NCBI GenBank assembly: GCA_020161775.1
Contig: JAIUOW010000008.1
Span: 1 to 64,000, forward strand
Origin: Pseudomonadota bacterium
GTDB taxonomy: Bacteria; Pseudomonadota; Gammaproteobacteria; Burkholderiales; Burkholderiaceae_C
Reading direction: 5' to 3'
DNA length: 64,000 bases
In this document: positions 52,416 to 60,181 of the stretch, one piece after another
Layout of the letters: the number at the start of each line of letters is the position of its first letter
Numbering within the stretch: position 1 is the stretch's first letter
Notes under the pieces: generated by a model
Database searches by the model: none
What the model was told of the DNA's origin: nothing
The model's input: the letters and a program-made list of their open reading frames with translations, nothing else
Translations under genes and position numbers: made by a program

Positions 52416-53813
52416 CTACCTGGGCCGGCCGGCGTCGATCCAGGCCTGTGTCTTGCCAAAGGGCAGCCGGTATCGCGCGCAGTTGTAGGGCTGCAGGTGC
52501 TGCAATTCGGTATCCACGATGGCATCAAAGGCGGCCCGGTCGGCTTGCGGGACGCCCAGCGCATCCACGGCCTTGCCCACGGCCAGCCCGTAGTACACGA
52601 CCTGGCGGATGGCTTCACCCAGCTGCTCGCGGTAGCGCGAGCGCACCGGGTCCGGGCCACCCAGGGATTCGACGATCGCGTTGTACTTCAGGATGGAGCG
52701 GCGATAAGTCCATTCAAACAGCTCCACCGCCAACGACACATCGCAGCGTTCATAGACGCCCAGCATGGCCAGCGCGTAGTCGTGGGACTCCACATCCAGG
52801 AACGACAGCGGCGCGCAGTTGGACAGCATCAGCGGCATGTTGGCGGCCAGCCGGCTGGTGCGCTTGTTACCGTCTGCAAAAGGCTGCAGGTAGGCCAGGT
52901 TGACCCACAGGAAAAATGCCGCCTCCACCGCGTTGTGCACCTGGCGGGCCTTGTCGATGACGGCGCCCAGCATCTCCTCCAGCAGCGTGGGTACCTGCAA
53001 GGGCAGGTACACCGAGCCCTGGATGTTGACGATGCGGTTGCGGATCGCACCCAGGTCGGCTGGATCGGGCAACAGGCCATGCATGAGCACGGCCTGCAGG
53101 TTGCGTACCACCGGCACCGTGACGCCCTCGGTCGGCACTGCGTCGACCATGAACTCGATGGCCTCCTTGTGGTTGAGCAGCATGGTCGCGTCGCGGTCGT
53201 CCCCCGGCGAGCGGCCGCGCTCGAACAGCTCGCGCGTGTCCAGCAGGCTTTTGCGGTTGCCCTCCAGCCGCGAGGATGACCAGGACAGGTCAATGAGCAG
53301 TTGCTCCAGCACCTTGCGTGCATAGGTGCCAGCCGGCTGCTGCTCCTTTGAGCGGCCGGCATCCATCAACTGCGTCGCCAGGTTGCCCGGCAGCAGGCTG
53401 CTGGTGTTGGGCAGGTAGCGCAGCACAAAATCACGCTTGTAAGACACCGGCGAGCGCGTGCCCAGAGGCGCGCGAAGCGCTGCCACCAGCGGCAGGACGT
53501 CGCGGCTCCAGGGGAACGCCGGCCTTGCTGCAACAGGTGCAGCCACAGGTACGGCCACAGGTACCGGTGCGGGCTCCCGGGCCTGCAGCACGAAGGCGCC
53601 GGCCGGCTTGCGCAGCATGGCCTCGTACACCACGGCGCGGCCCAAGCCACTTCGTTTCAGCAGATCCTGCGCGACCAGCCGGCCCAGGGCGCGGTTGACC
53701 GTGGCACGCGGTTCGCCCAGCTGCCTCTGGATGGCCCCGGCCGCAATGGCACCGGCCTGGGCGCGAACGATATCCAGCACAGCGGTATCGAGGTCACGGG
53801 TGGATCGGGGCAT
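52416..53813 (-). CDS. Fic family protein with N-terminal helix-turn-helix and H-to-Q active-site change
   Basis: A 465-residue protein. Residues about 1-65 form a winged-helix-like domain (GAIQRQLGEPRATVNRALGR). A Pro/Ala/Val linker (81-97) follows. The Fic domain carries the inhibitory-helix motif SSRLEGN (180-186; class II arrangement) and the core YLQPFADGNKRTSRLAANMP (309-328). Canonical Fic motifs have HPFxDGNGR: here His is replaced by Gln310 and Gly by Lys. His is the catalytic base for AMP transfer, so activity may be lost or altered. A palindrome just upstream suggests autoregulation. Confidence 0.88.
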   Translation of the reverse strand: MPRSTRDLDTAVLDIVRAQAGAIAAGAIQRQLGEPRATVNRALGRLVAQDLLKRSGLGRAVVYEAMLRKPAGAFVLQAREPAPVPVAVPVAAPVAARPAFPWSRDVLPLVAALRAPLGTRSPVSYKRDFVLRYLPNTSSLLPGNLATQLMDAGRSKEQQPAGTYARKVLEQLLIDLSWSSSRLEGNRKSLLDTRELFERGRSPGDDRDATMLLNHKEAIEFMVDAVPTEGVTVPVVRNLQAVLMHGLLPDPADLGAIRNRIVNIQGSVYLPLQVPTLLEEMLGAVIDKARQVHNAVEAAFFLWVNLAYLQPFADGNKRTSRLAANMPLMLSNCAPLSFLDVESHDYALAMLGVYERCDVSLAVELFEWTYRRSILKYNAIVESLGGPDPVRSRYREQLGEAIRQVVYYGLAVGKAVDALGVPQADRAAFDAIVDTELQHLQPYNCARYRLPFGKTQAWIDAGRPR

Positions 53814-53823
53814 TTCTTGTCAA

Positions 53824-53850
53824 GTGAGTAGATTTTGGAATTCTACTCAC
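53824..53850 (-). promoter_or_regulatory. Palindromic operator upstream of fic
   Basis: GTGAGTAGA and TCTACTCAC are exact 9-bp inverted arms around a 9-nt spacer, 11 nt before the fic ATG. On the minus strand the first arm contains TAGAAT, a good -10 hexamer, so a bound protein would block the promoter. The Fic protein's own N-terminal helix-turn-helix is the obvious candidate ligand. Confidence 0.65.
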
Positions 53851-53876
53851 AAAGAAATGATTTGATTTGATTTTGA

Positions 53877-54329
53877 CTAGATTTCCCAGCCTCGTGCCAG
53901 AAACACCGCCGCCAGAGGAATGAGCGGCAGGATGTGCGCCTGCCACATGATGAGCTTTCGCGTCTGGCGTATCGCATCCGGCTCTGGCAAGGCCCCTGTT
54001 GCGAGCCATGCACGGCGCCAACGGATGAACGTGCGTGTGGGCCGGATGGACAACAGGCCGATCACGACAAACAGGCCGAACTTCACATACAGAAGCCAGT
54101 TGCCGCCATACCATTGGGCGCCCTTGGCACCCAGGAACACGCGCAGCAGCCCCGTGACCAGCACCGCCGCGGACGCAATGCCATAGATCATGTCCACCCT
54201 GGCCAGGCGCTGCACCACCGCAGCATTGAGCCATTCGGCGCGGCACAGGGCGGCTTCACTCGCCAGGAACACCACCATCGTCAGGATGGCCAGCAGGTGT
54301 GCGTAGGCCAGCAGGGCTTCAAGGGTCAT
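53877..54329 (-). CDS. DUF2214-family membrane protein
   Basis: A 150-residue protein with four hydrophobic segments: LAYAHLLAILTMVVFLASEA, YGIASAAVLVTGLLRVFLGA, WLLYVKFGLFVVIGLLSI and AHILPLIPLAAVFLARGW. The conserved histidine in the first and last segments is typical of DUF2214. Function unknown. The start at 54329 (MTLEALL) overlaps the upstream LysR stop by 4 nt, hence co-translated. It may precede fic in a short operon. Confidence 0.85.
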   Translation of the reverse strand: MTLEALLAYAHLLAILTMVVFLASEAALCRAEWLNAAVVQRLARVDMIYGIASAAVLVTGLLRVFLGAKGAQWYGGNWLLYVKFGLFVVIGLLSIRPTRTFIRWRRAWLATGALPEPDAIRQTRKLIMWQAHILPLIPLAAVFLARGWEI

Positions 54330-55249
54330 GGGGCCGCCTTCCAGAATTCGCTCTGGCTGTAGTTGTGCTTGAGGAAATCGATCCACAGCCGCACGCGCAG
54401 CGGCAGGTGCTTGCGCTGCGGGAACACGGCATAGATGCCATTGGGCGGCGCGGCAAAGTCCTCCAGCACCGCCACCAGCCGGCCCGCGGCGATGTCGCCT
54501 TCCACCTCCCAGGTGCTGCGCCAGGCAATGCCGTAGCCGGCCAGGCACCAGCCATGCAACACCTGGCCGTCCGAGCAATCGAGCGGGCCACCGGGTTTGA
54601 GGTGGATGACCTCATGGCCGTCGCCCGTGGCGATGCGAAACGCCCAGCCGCGGGTTTGCGAGGCGTCACTGGACAGCGACAGGCAGTCAAACCGGGCCAG
54701 ATCGTTGGGGTGCTGCGGCACACCGTGGCGCTGCAGGTACTCGGGCGTGGCCACGCACAGGCGGCGGTTGTCAGCCAGGCGCACGCTGACCAGGGACGAG
54801 TCCGGCATGTCGCCCACACGCACCGCGCAGTCGTAGCCTTCACCGGCCAGGTCCACCACGCGGTCGCTCAGGTTCAGCGAGATCGTCACGTCGGCATGCT
54901 GCGCGCGAAACCGCGGCACCAGTGGCGCCACATGGCGGCGGCCAAAGCCCGCGGGCGCGGTGATGCGCAGGTGACCGCTGGCCTTGACGCCGCCGGCGCT
55001 GACGCTGGCCTCGGCATTGGCCAGGTCGGCCAGCACGCGCTGGCAATCCTCCAGGAAGGCGCTGCCCTCATGCGTGAGCGAGATGCGCCGCGTGGTGCGC
55101 ACCAGCAGCTTGACGCCCAGTTTTTCTTCCAGCGCATCCAGGCGCCGCCCCATGATGGCCGGCGCCACGCCCTCGGCATTGGCTGCGGCCGTCAGGCTGC
55201 CGCGCGTGGCCACCGACACAAACGATTCGAGCGCCTTGAGCTTGTCCAT
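54326..55249 (-). CDS. LysR family transcriptional regulator
   Basis: A 307-residue LysR protein of the CrgA-like group: LKALESFVSVATRGSLTAAA, VAPAIMGRRLDALEEKLGV (helix-turn-helix), LLVRTTRRISLTHEG (wing) and an effector domain with ISLNLSDRVVDLAGEGYDCAV. It overlaps the DUF2214 gene by 4 nt and follows the CoA-transferase gene by 30 nt on the same strand; no divergent target is obvious. Confidence 0.93.
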   Translation of the reverse strand: MDKLKALESFVSVATRGSLTAAANAEGVAPAIMGRRLDALEEKLGVKLLVRTTRRISLTHEGSAFLEDCQRVLADLANAEASVSAGGVKASGHLRITAPAGFGRRHVAPLVPRFRAQHADVTISLNLSDRVVDLAGEGYDCAVRVGDMPDSSLVSVRLADNRRLCVATPEYLQRHGVPQHPNDLARFDCLSLSSDASQTRGWAFRIATGDGHEVIHLKPGGPLDCSDGQVLHGWCLAGYGIAWRSTWEVEGDIAAGRLVAVLEDFAAPPNGIYAVFPQRKHLPLRVRLWIDFLKHNYSQSEFWKAAP

Positions 55250-55279
55250 GCCGCAAATTATGCGGATGAAAGTTAAAAA

Positions 55280-56470
55280 TCAACTCCCTTGAAGCACTGA
55301 TTGCATTGAAATCATCATCTCAATCTGCGCATCCGTGTACCCCGCGTCGCGCAGCAGTGCCGTGGTGTGCTGGCCGATGGCTGGCGGGTGGCTGCGCACG
55401 CCGGGCCGCTCGCCGCCCAGCATCAGCGGCAACAAGGGCACGCGCGTTTCGCGCCCGTCGGGCAGCGTGAGCGGGGCCAGGCCGCCGGTGCCGTTCAGGT
55501 GGGGGTCGTCAAACAGGTCCTGCGGGCGCGTGATGGGCGCAAACGGCAGGCCGTGCCTTTCAAACACCGCGCTGAGTTGCGCCGCCGTGTGGCCGGCCAG
55601 GCGGGCGCGCAGCAACGGCATCAGCCATTCACGGGCGCGCACACGGTCATTGTTGGTGGCCAGGCGCGGGTCCGCCTTCAGGTCGGCCAGCGCCAGGGCG
55701 TCGCAGAAGATCGCCCATTGCGTGTCGCTGACCACCGCCAGGAAGATCTGCCCGCCATCGTTGACGGTGAACACGTCATAGATGCCCCAGGCCGAAATGC
55801 GCGCGGGCATCGGATCGGCTGCCTTGCCCGTCACGGCAAACTGCATCATGTGCTGCGCCACGAGGAAGACATTGTTCTCAAACAGCGCGCTTTGCACTTC
55901 CTGGCCGTGGCCGGTCTTTTCGCGCTGGGCGAGCGCCGCCATGGCACCGATCGCGCCAAACATGCCGCCCATGATGTCGTTCACGCTGGTGCCCGCGCGC
56001 AGCGGATCGCCGGGGCGGCCCGTCATGTAGGCCAGGCCGCCCATCATCTGCACCACTTCGTCCAGTGCAGTGCGGTGGTCATAGGGGCCGGGCAGGAAAC
56101 CCTTGTGGCTCACATAAATCAGGCGCGGGTTCAGCCGGCTCAAGGTCGCGTAATCCAGCCCCAGCTTCTTCATGGTGCCGGGCTTGAAGTTTTCGCTCAC
56201 GATGTCGGCCGTGGCGATCAGGCGCAGCGCGGCCTCCTTGCCCTCGGGCTTTTGCAGGTCCAGCGCAATGCTTTTCTTGTTGCGGTTGAACATGGCAAAG
56301 AAGCCTGCGCCCGAGCCCAGCAGCCGGCGCGTGTTGTCGCCAGCGATGGGCTCGACCTTGATGACTTCGGCGCCCAGGTCGGCCAGCACCATGCCGCAGG
56401 TGGGACCCATGACCATGTGGGTGAATTCGACAACGCGGATGCCGGCGTACGGCAGCTCTTTTTCAGGCAT
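55280..56470 (-). CDS. CaiB/BaiF (class III) CoA-transferase
   Basis: A 396-residue class III CoA-transferase. Catalytic aspartate is Asp165 in GTSVNDIMGGMFGAIGA; other family motifs are GIRVVEFTHMVMGPTCGMVL, DLGAEVIKVEP, FAMFNRNKKSIALDL and SENFKPGTMKKLGLDY. It overlaps the HMG-CoA lyase gene by 8 nt. That pairing suggests a succinyl-CoA:3-hydroxy-3-methylglutarate (or similar dicarboxylate) CoA-transferase feeding the lyase; the acid substrate is inferred from context only. Confidence 0.88.
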   Translation of the reverse strand: MPEKELPYAGIRVVEFTHMVMGPTCGMVLADLGAEVIKVEPIAGDNTRRLLGSGAGFFAMFNRNKKSIALDLQKPEGKEAALRLIATADIVSENFKPGTMKKLGLDYATLSRLNPRLIYVSHKGFLPGPYDHRTALDEVVQMMGGLAYMTGRPGDPLRAGTSVNDIMGGMFGAIGAMAALAQREKTGHGQEVQSALFENNVFLVAQHMMQFAVTGKAADPMPARISAWGIYDVFTVNDGGQIFLAVVSDTQWAIFCDALALADLKADPRLATNNDRVRAREWLMPLLRARLAGHTAAQLSAVFERHGLPFAPITRPQDLFDDPHLNGTGGLAPLTLPDGRETRVPLLPLMLGGERPGVRSHPPAIGQHTTALLRDAGYTDAQIEMMISMQSVLQGS

Positions 56471-57419
56471 GGGCAGCGTCCTGTGCAAAACCTTGGGGCA
56501 GCCCGGCCTCGGGCGTCATGCCGTACAACGGCTCACCGGGCAGGCCCGCCATGAGCGGCGCGCGCGCGGCGATCAGCTTTTCAAGGATCACGCCTGTTCC
56601 CACGCCCATGGCCTCGAACATGAAGACCAGGTCCTCCGTCACCACATTGCCCGATGCACCGGGCGCATAAGGGCAGCCGCCCAGGCCGCCCAGCGAGCTG
56701 TCAAACGTGCGCACACCCACGTCATACGCCGCCAGGCAATTGGCCAGGCCCAGGCCACGCGTGTTGTGCATGTGGGCGGCTCCGGCCCTGTCACCCAGCT
56801 CCGCGCGCAGCCGGGTGAACAGGCGGCGCACCTGGACCGGATTGGCCATGCCGGTGGTATCAGACAGGCCGATCTCGTCCACGCCGGCCTGCGCCAGCGC
56901 CACGGCCAGGCGGATCACGTCGTCTTCGGGCACGGCGCCTTGCAGCGTGCAGCCAAAGGCGGTGGAGATACCCACCTCGACGCCCGTGGGCTGTGCACTG
57001 GCATCACGCAGCGCGACGATGGCGCGCACCTGCTCCACCATGTCTTGCGGCGTGCGCCGCACATTGGCCATGGAATGGGCCGGGCTGGCCGAGACCGGAA
57101 TGGTGAGCTTGTGCGCGCCCGCATCCAGAGCCGCCTGCGCGCCCTGCAGGTTGAGGACCAGCGCCATCACCGTCAGCCCGGCCAGCGCACGGGCGTGGCG
57201 CACCACCTCGGCGGCGTCCGCCATTTGCGGCAGCAGCTTTGCCGGTACGAAGGACGCCACCTCAATCTCGCGCAGGCCAGCGGCATGCAGCGCCTCAATC
57301 CAGCGCAGCTTGGCCGCCGTGGGCATGATGGCCGTGACCGACTGCAGGCCGTCACGCGGACCCACCTCGCTGATGGTCACCTGCGCGGCAGGCGTGACCG
57401 GCATCTTGTGCTGTTCCAT
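56463..57419 (-). CDS. mvaB: Hydroxymethylglutaryl-CoA lyase
   Basis: A 318-residue HMG-CoA lyase-type aldolase making acetyl-CoA and acetoacetate. VTISEVGPRDGLQSV holds the catalytic Arg/Asp; GLSDTTGMANPVQVR and the signature GLGGCPYAPGASGNVVTED (reactive cysteine) are diagnostic. Start at 57419 or 57404; neither has a Shine-Dalgarno sequence. It heads a two-gene unit with the CoA-transferase and is divergent from an IclR regulator. Confidence 0.92.
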   Translation of the reverse strand: MEQHKMPVTPAAQVTISEVGPRDGLQSVTAIMPTAAKLRWIEALHAAGLREIEVASFVPAKLLPQMADAAEVVRHARALAGLTVMALVLNLQGAQAALDAGAHKLTIPVSASPAHSMANVRRTPQDMVEQVRAIVALRDASAQPTGVEVGISTAFGCTLQGAVPEDDVIRLAVALAQAGVDEIGLSDTTGMANPVQVRRLFTRLRAELGDRAGAAHMHNTRGLGLANCLAAYDVGVRTFDSSLGGLGGCPYAPGASGNVVTEDLVFMFEAMGVGTGVILEKLIAARAPLMAGLPGEPLYGMTPEAGLPQGFAQDAAHA

Positions 57420-57489
57420 TAGTTGGAATAAAGTTCTTTCTATTGAAATATTCGCCGGTTTAGCTCCTGCTGTCAAACCACCTTGCCTC

Positions 57490-58242
57490 ATGCCACGCAA
57501 AGCCCAGACTGAATCCATTGCAGACGCCCATGCCGCGCCGGGCGGCGTTGCGGCGGTAGACCGGGCGCTCTCGCTGCTGGCGGCATTCCGCCAGGGCGAC
57601 CTGTCACTGAGCCTGGCCGAGCTGGCCGCGCGCACCCGCCTGTACAAGAGCACCACGCTGCGGCTGCTGGCATCGCTGGAGCATTCCGGCCTGGTGCAGC
57701 AGCTGGACGATGGCCGCTACGCGCTGGGCGCCGAGCTGGCCCGCCTGAACGGCGTGTACGCCGCCTCATTCTCGCTGGACCGTGTAGTGCTGCCGGTGCT
57801 GCGCCGGCTGGTCGCGCAAACGGGCGAGAGCGCTGCCTACCACGTGCAACAGGGCCAGGGCGCGGACGCGGTCCGGCTGTGCCTGTACCGGGTGGATTCA
57901 CCCCACCCCGTGCGCGACCACATCAAGGCGGGCGATGTGCTGCCAGCCGACCGCGGCAGCGGCGCGCGCGTGCTGATTGCCTTTGACCCGCAACGCAGCC
58001 GCGCCGCCGCGCGCGACCGCAAGCTCTATGCGGCCATCCGCGAGCGCGGCTACTTCGCCGCCGAAGGAGACCGCCTGGCGGGCGTGGCGGGCATTTCGGC
58101 GCCGGTGTTCGGCCCGGACGGGCAGATCGCGGCGGCGCTCACATTGACCATGCCGGCCCACCGGTATGACGAACGCCACGTCAAGCCGGTGCTGGAAGCC
58201 GCGCGCGAACTCAGCGGCCTGGCAGGCCCTACTCCGCCTTGA
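57490..58242 (+). CDS. IclR family transcriptional regulator
   Basis: A 250-residue IclR protein: AAVDRALSLLAAFRQGDLSL, LAARTRLYKSTTLRLLASLE (helix-turn-helix) and an effector domain ending AGVAGISAPVFGPDGQIAAA. It is divergent from the HMG-CoA lyase/CoA-transferase genes across a 70-nt AT-rich gap containing TTTC-TATT-GAAA, so it probably regulates them. The start at 57490 lacks a clear Shine-Dalgarno. Confidence 0.92.
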   Translation: MPRKAQTESIADAHAAPGGVAAVDRALSLLAAFRQGDLSLSLAELAARTRLYKSTTLRLLASLEHSGLVQQLDDGRYALGAELARLNGVYAASFSLDRVVLPVLRRLVAQTGESAAYHVQQGQGADAVRLCLYRVDSPHPVRDHIKAGDVLPADRGSGARVLIAFDPQRSRAAARDRKLYAAIRERGYFAAEGDRLAGVAGISAPVFGPDGQIAAALTLTMPAHRYDERHVKPVLEAARELSGLAGPTPP

Positions 58243-58311
58243 AGCCGGACGCCTTGATCGGCGCTTCACGGCGGCTCAGGGTGTCTCCTTAGCCTGCGGG
58301 TCAAGAAAGCT

Positions 58312-59298
58312 TCAGGCCAGCGCCTGCAGCAAGGCGTGGTTGTGTTCGGGCAGGCCCACGCTGATGCGCAGCCAGTCGGCCATGCCATAGGGTTCCAGCG
58401 TCGATACGGCAATGCCGGCCGCCAGCAGGCGGGCATGGGCAGCCTGTGCGGCTTGCGCATCGGCAAAGCGCGTGGTCACGAAATTGCCGGCGGACGGCAG
58501 GCACTGCAGCCCCAGCGCCGACAGGCCAGCCATGAGCTGCTCGCGCCCCGCGGCATTCAGCGCATAGCTGCGCGCCAGGTAGCCGTCATCCGCCAGCGCG
58601 GCGCGGGCCGCAGCCAGCGCCGGGGTGGTGACGTTGAAGCGCGGGCGCAGGGCGTTGAGCCGCGCGGTGAGCGCCGGCTGCGCCACGCCGTAGCCCACGC
58701 GCAGGCCGGCCAGCCCATAGGCCTTGGAAAAGGTGCGCGCCACGATCAGGTTGGGATGGGCGCGCACCCAGTCCATGCTGTTGTAGCGCTGTTCGGGCGA
58801 CAGGTATTCGGTGTAGGCCTCGTCCAGCAGCACGGTCACGTGCGGCGGCACGCTGGCAATGAAGCCCTGCAGCCAGGCCGGGTCGATGAAGCTGCCCGTG
58901 GGGTTGTTGGGGTTGGCCACAAAGATCAGGCGCGTGTCCACATTCACGGCCGCGCGCATGGCGCCCAGGTCGTGGCCGTAGTCGCGCGCGGGCACCACCA
59001 CGGCCTGGCCCCGGGCCAGAGCCGCCGCCTGCCCGTAGACGATGAAGCCGTACTGCGACCACACCACGCCGTAGCCGGGCTGCACACAGGCCTGCGCCGC
59101 CAGCGTGAGGATTTCACTGGAGCCGCTGCCCAGGGTGATCCAGCCGGTGGGCACTTCCAGCCGCGCAGCCAGCGCCGCCTTGAGTTCGCCGCCATTCGCA
59201 TCGGGGTAAGCGCCGGCGCCCTGCAGCGCCGCAGCCGCCGCCTGCTGCGCGGCCAGGGGCATGCCCAGCGGGTTTTCATTGGAAGCCAGAAGAATCAT
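58312..59298 (-). CDS. hisC: Histidinol-phosphate aminotransferase-like PLP enzyme
   Basis: A 328-residue class I/II aminotransferase. N-terminal LLASNENPLGMP, LGSGSSEILTLAAQ, FVANPNNPTGSF, LLDEAYTEY and the Schiff-base lysine region ARTFSKAYGLAGLRVGYG match HisC2-type enzymes. It lies outside a his operon, so an aromatic-amino-acid role is possible. Start at 59298 (MILLASNENP); a GTG at 59316 is an alternative. A 187-nt AT-rich gap follows upstream, with no gene seen. Confidence 0.82.
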   Translation of the reverse strand: MILLASNENPLGMPLAAQQAAAAALQGAGAYPDANGGELKAALAARLEVPTGWITLGSGSSEILTLAAQACVQPGYGVVWSQYGFIVYGQAAALARGQAVVVPARDYGHDLGAMRAAVNVDTRLIFVANPNNPTGSFIDPAWLQGFIASVPPHVTVLLDEAYTEYLSPEQRYNSMDWVRAHPNLIVARTFSKAYGLAGLRVGYGVAQPALTARLNALRPRFNVTTPALAAARAALADDGYLARSYALNAAGREQLMAGLSALGLQCLPSAGNFVTTRFADAQAAQAAHARLLAAGIAVSTLEPYGMADWLRISVGLPEHNHALLQALA

Positions 59299-59485
59299 GG
59301 ACACAGAAATAGACACGGAAAATATTTAAGACATTAAATATATGCGGCGACGGCACCCCCGCCATTCGGACCTACCCCAACCTGGTGCAGTCCATCCGAT
59401 TTCTCCGAATTACATACATATTTGTCATTGATAAATCACTTTTCATCAACTTAATGTCACTCAAAGTACCGAATACAGTAACGGC

Positions 59486-60163
59486 ATGGAAAAACCCAAG
59501 GCGGTTCTGTTCGATGCCTACGGCACGCTGTTCGACGTGTACAGCGTGGGCCTGCTGGCGGAACAGCTGTTTGCCGGCCAGGGCCAGGCCCTGAGCGTGC
59601 TGTGGCGCGACAAACAGATTGAATACACGCGCCTGGTGACCACCAGCAGCCATGGCGCGCACTACCAGCCGTTCTGGGCGCTGACGCAGGCCGCCCTGCG
59701 TTACAGCTGCAAGAAGCTGGGCCTGGTGCTCACGCCCGCGCACGAACACCAGCTGATGAACCAGTACCGCCACCTGAGCGCCTTTCCTGAAAACCGCGAG
59801 GTGCTGCAGGCGCTGAAGGCCAACGGCATCGTCACCGGCATCCTGAGCAACGGCGACCCCGACATGCTGGGCGTGGCCGTCAAAAGCGCGGGCCTGGACG
59901 GCCTTTTGGACCATGTGATCAGCGTGGACCCGATCCGCAAATACAAGACCCACCCCGACGCCTATGCGCTGGGCCCGCAGGCCACCGGCCTGGACGCCCG
60001 GCAGATCGCCTTTGTGAGCTGCAATGCCTGGGACGCACTGGCCGCGACCTGGTATGGATTTCGCACGCTCTGGGTCAACCGCTACCAGTTGCCGTTTGAA
60101 GAGCTGGGCACGCAACCCACGCGTACAGGCACCAACCTGCGCGACGCACTTTCGTTTTTCTGA
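59486..60163 (+). CDS. Haloacid dehalogenase, type II (S-2-haloacid dehalogenase)
   Basis: A 225-residue HAD-type dehalogenase with the complete active-site set: Asp10 (LFDAYGTLFD), Thr14, Arg41 (VLWRDKQIEY), Ser121-Asn122 (ILSNGDP), Lys154, Tyr160 and SCNAWDALAA (Ser178, Asn180, Asp183). It hydrolyses 2-haloalkanoates such as chloroacetate to hydroxy acids. It lies 18 nt before malate synthase G on the same strand, so glycolate from haloacetate could reach the glyoxylate route once oxidised. Confidence 0.88.
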   Translation: MEKPKAVLFDAYGTLFDVYSVGLLAEQLFAGQGQALSVLWRDKQIEYTRLVTTSSHGAHYQPFWALTQAALRYSCKKLGLVLTPAHEHQLMNQYRHLSAFPENREVLQALKANGIVTGILSNGDPDMLGVAVKSAGLDGLLDHVISVDPIRKYKTHPDAYALGPQATGLDARQIAFVSCNAWDALAATWYGFRTLWVNRYQLPFEELGTQPTRTGTNLRDALSFF

Positions 60164-60181
60164 ATTCCCAAGGAGAAAACC

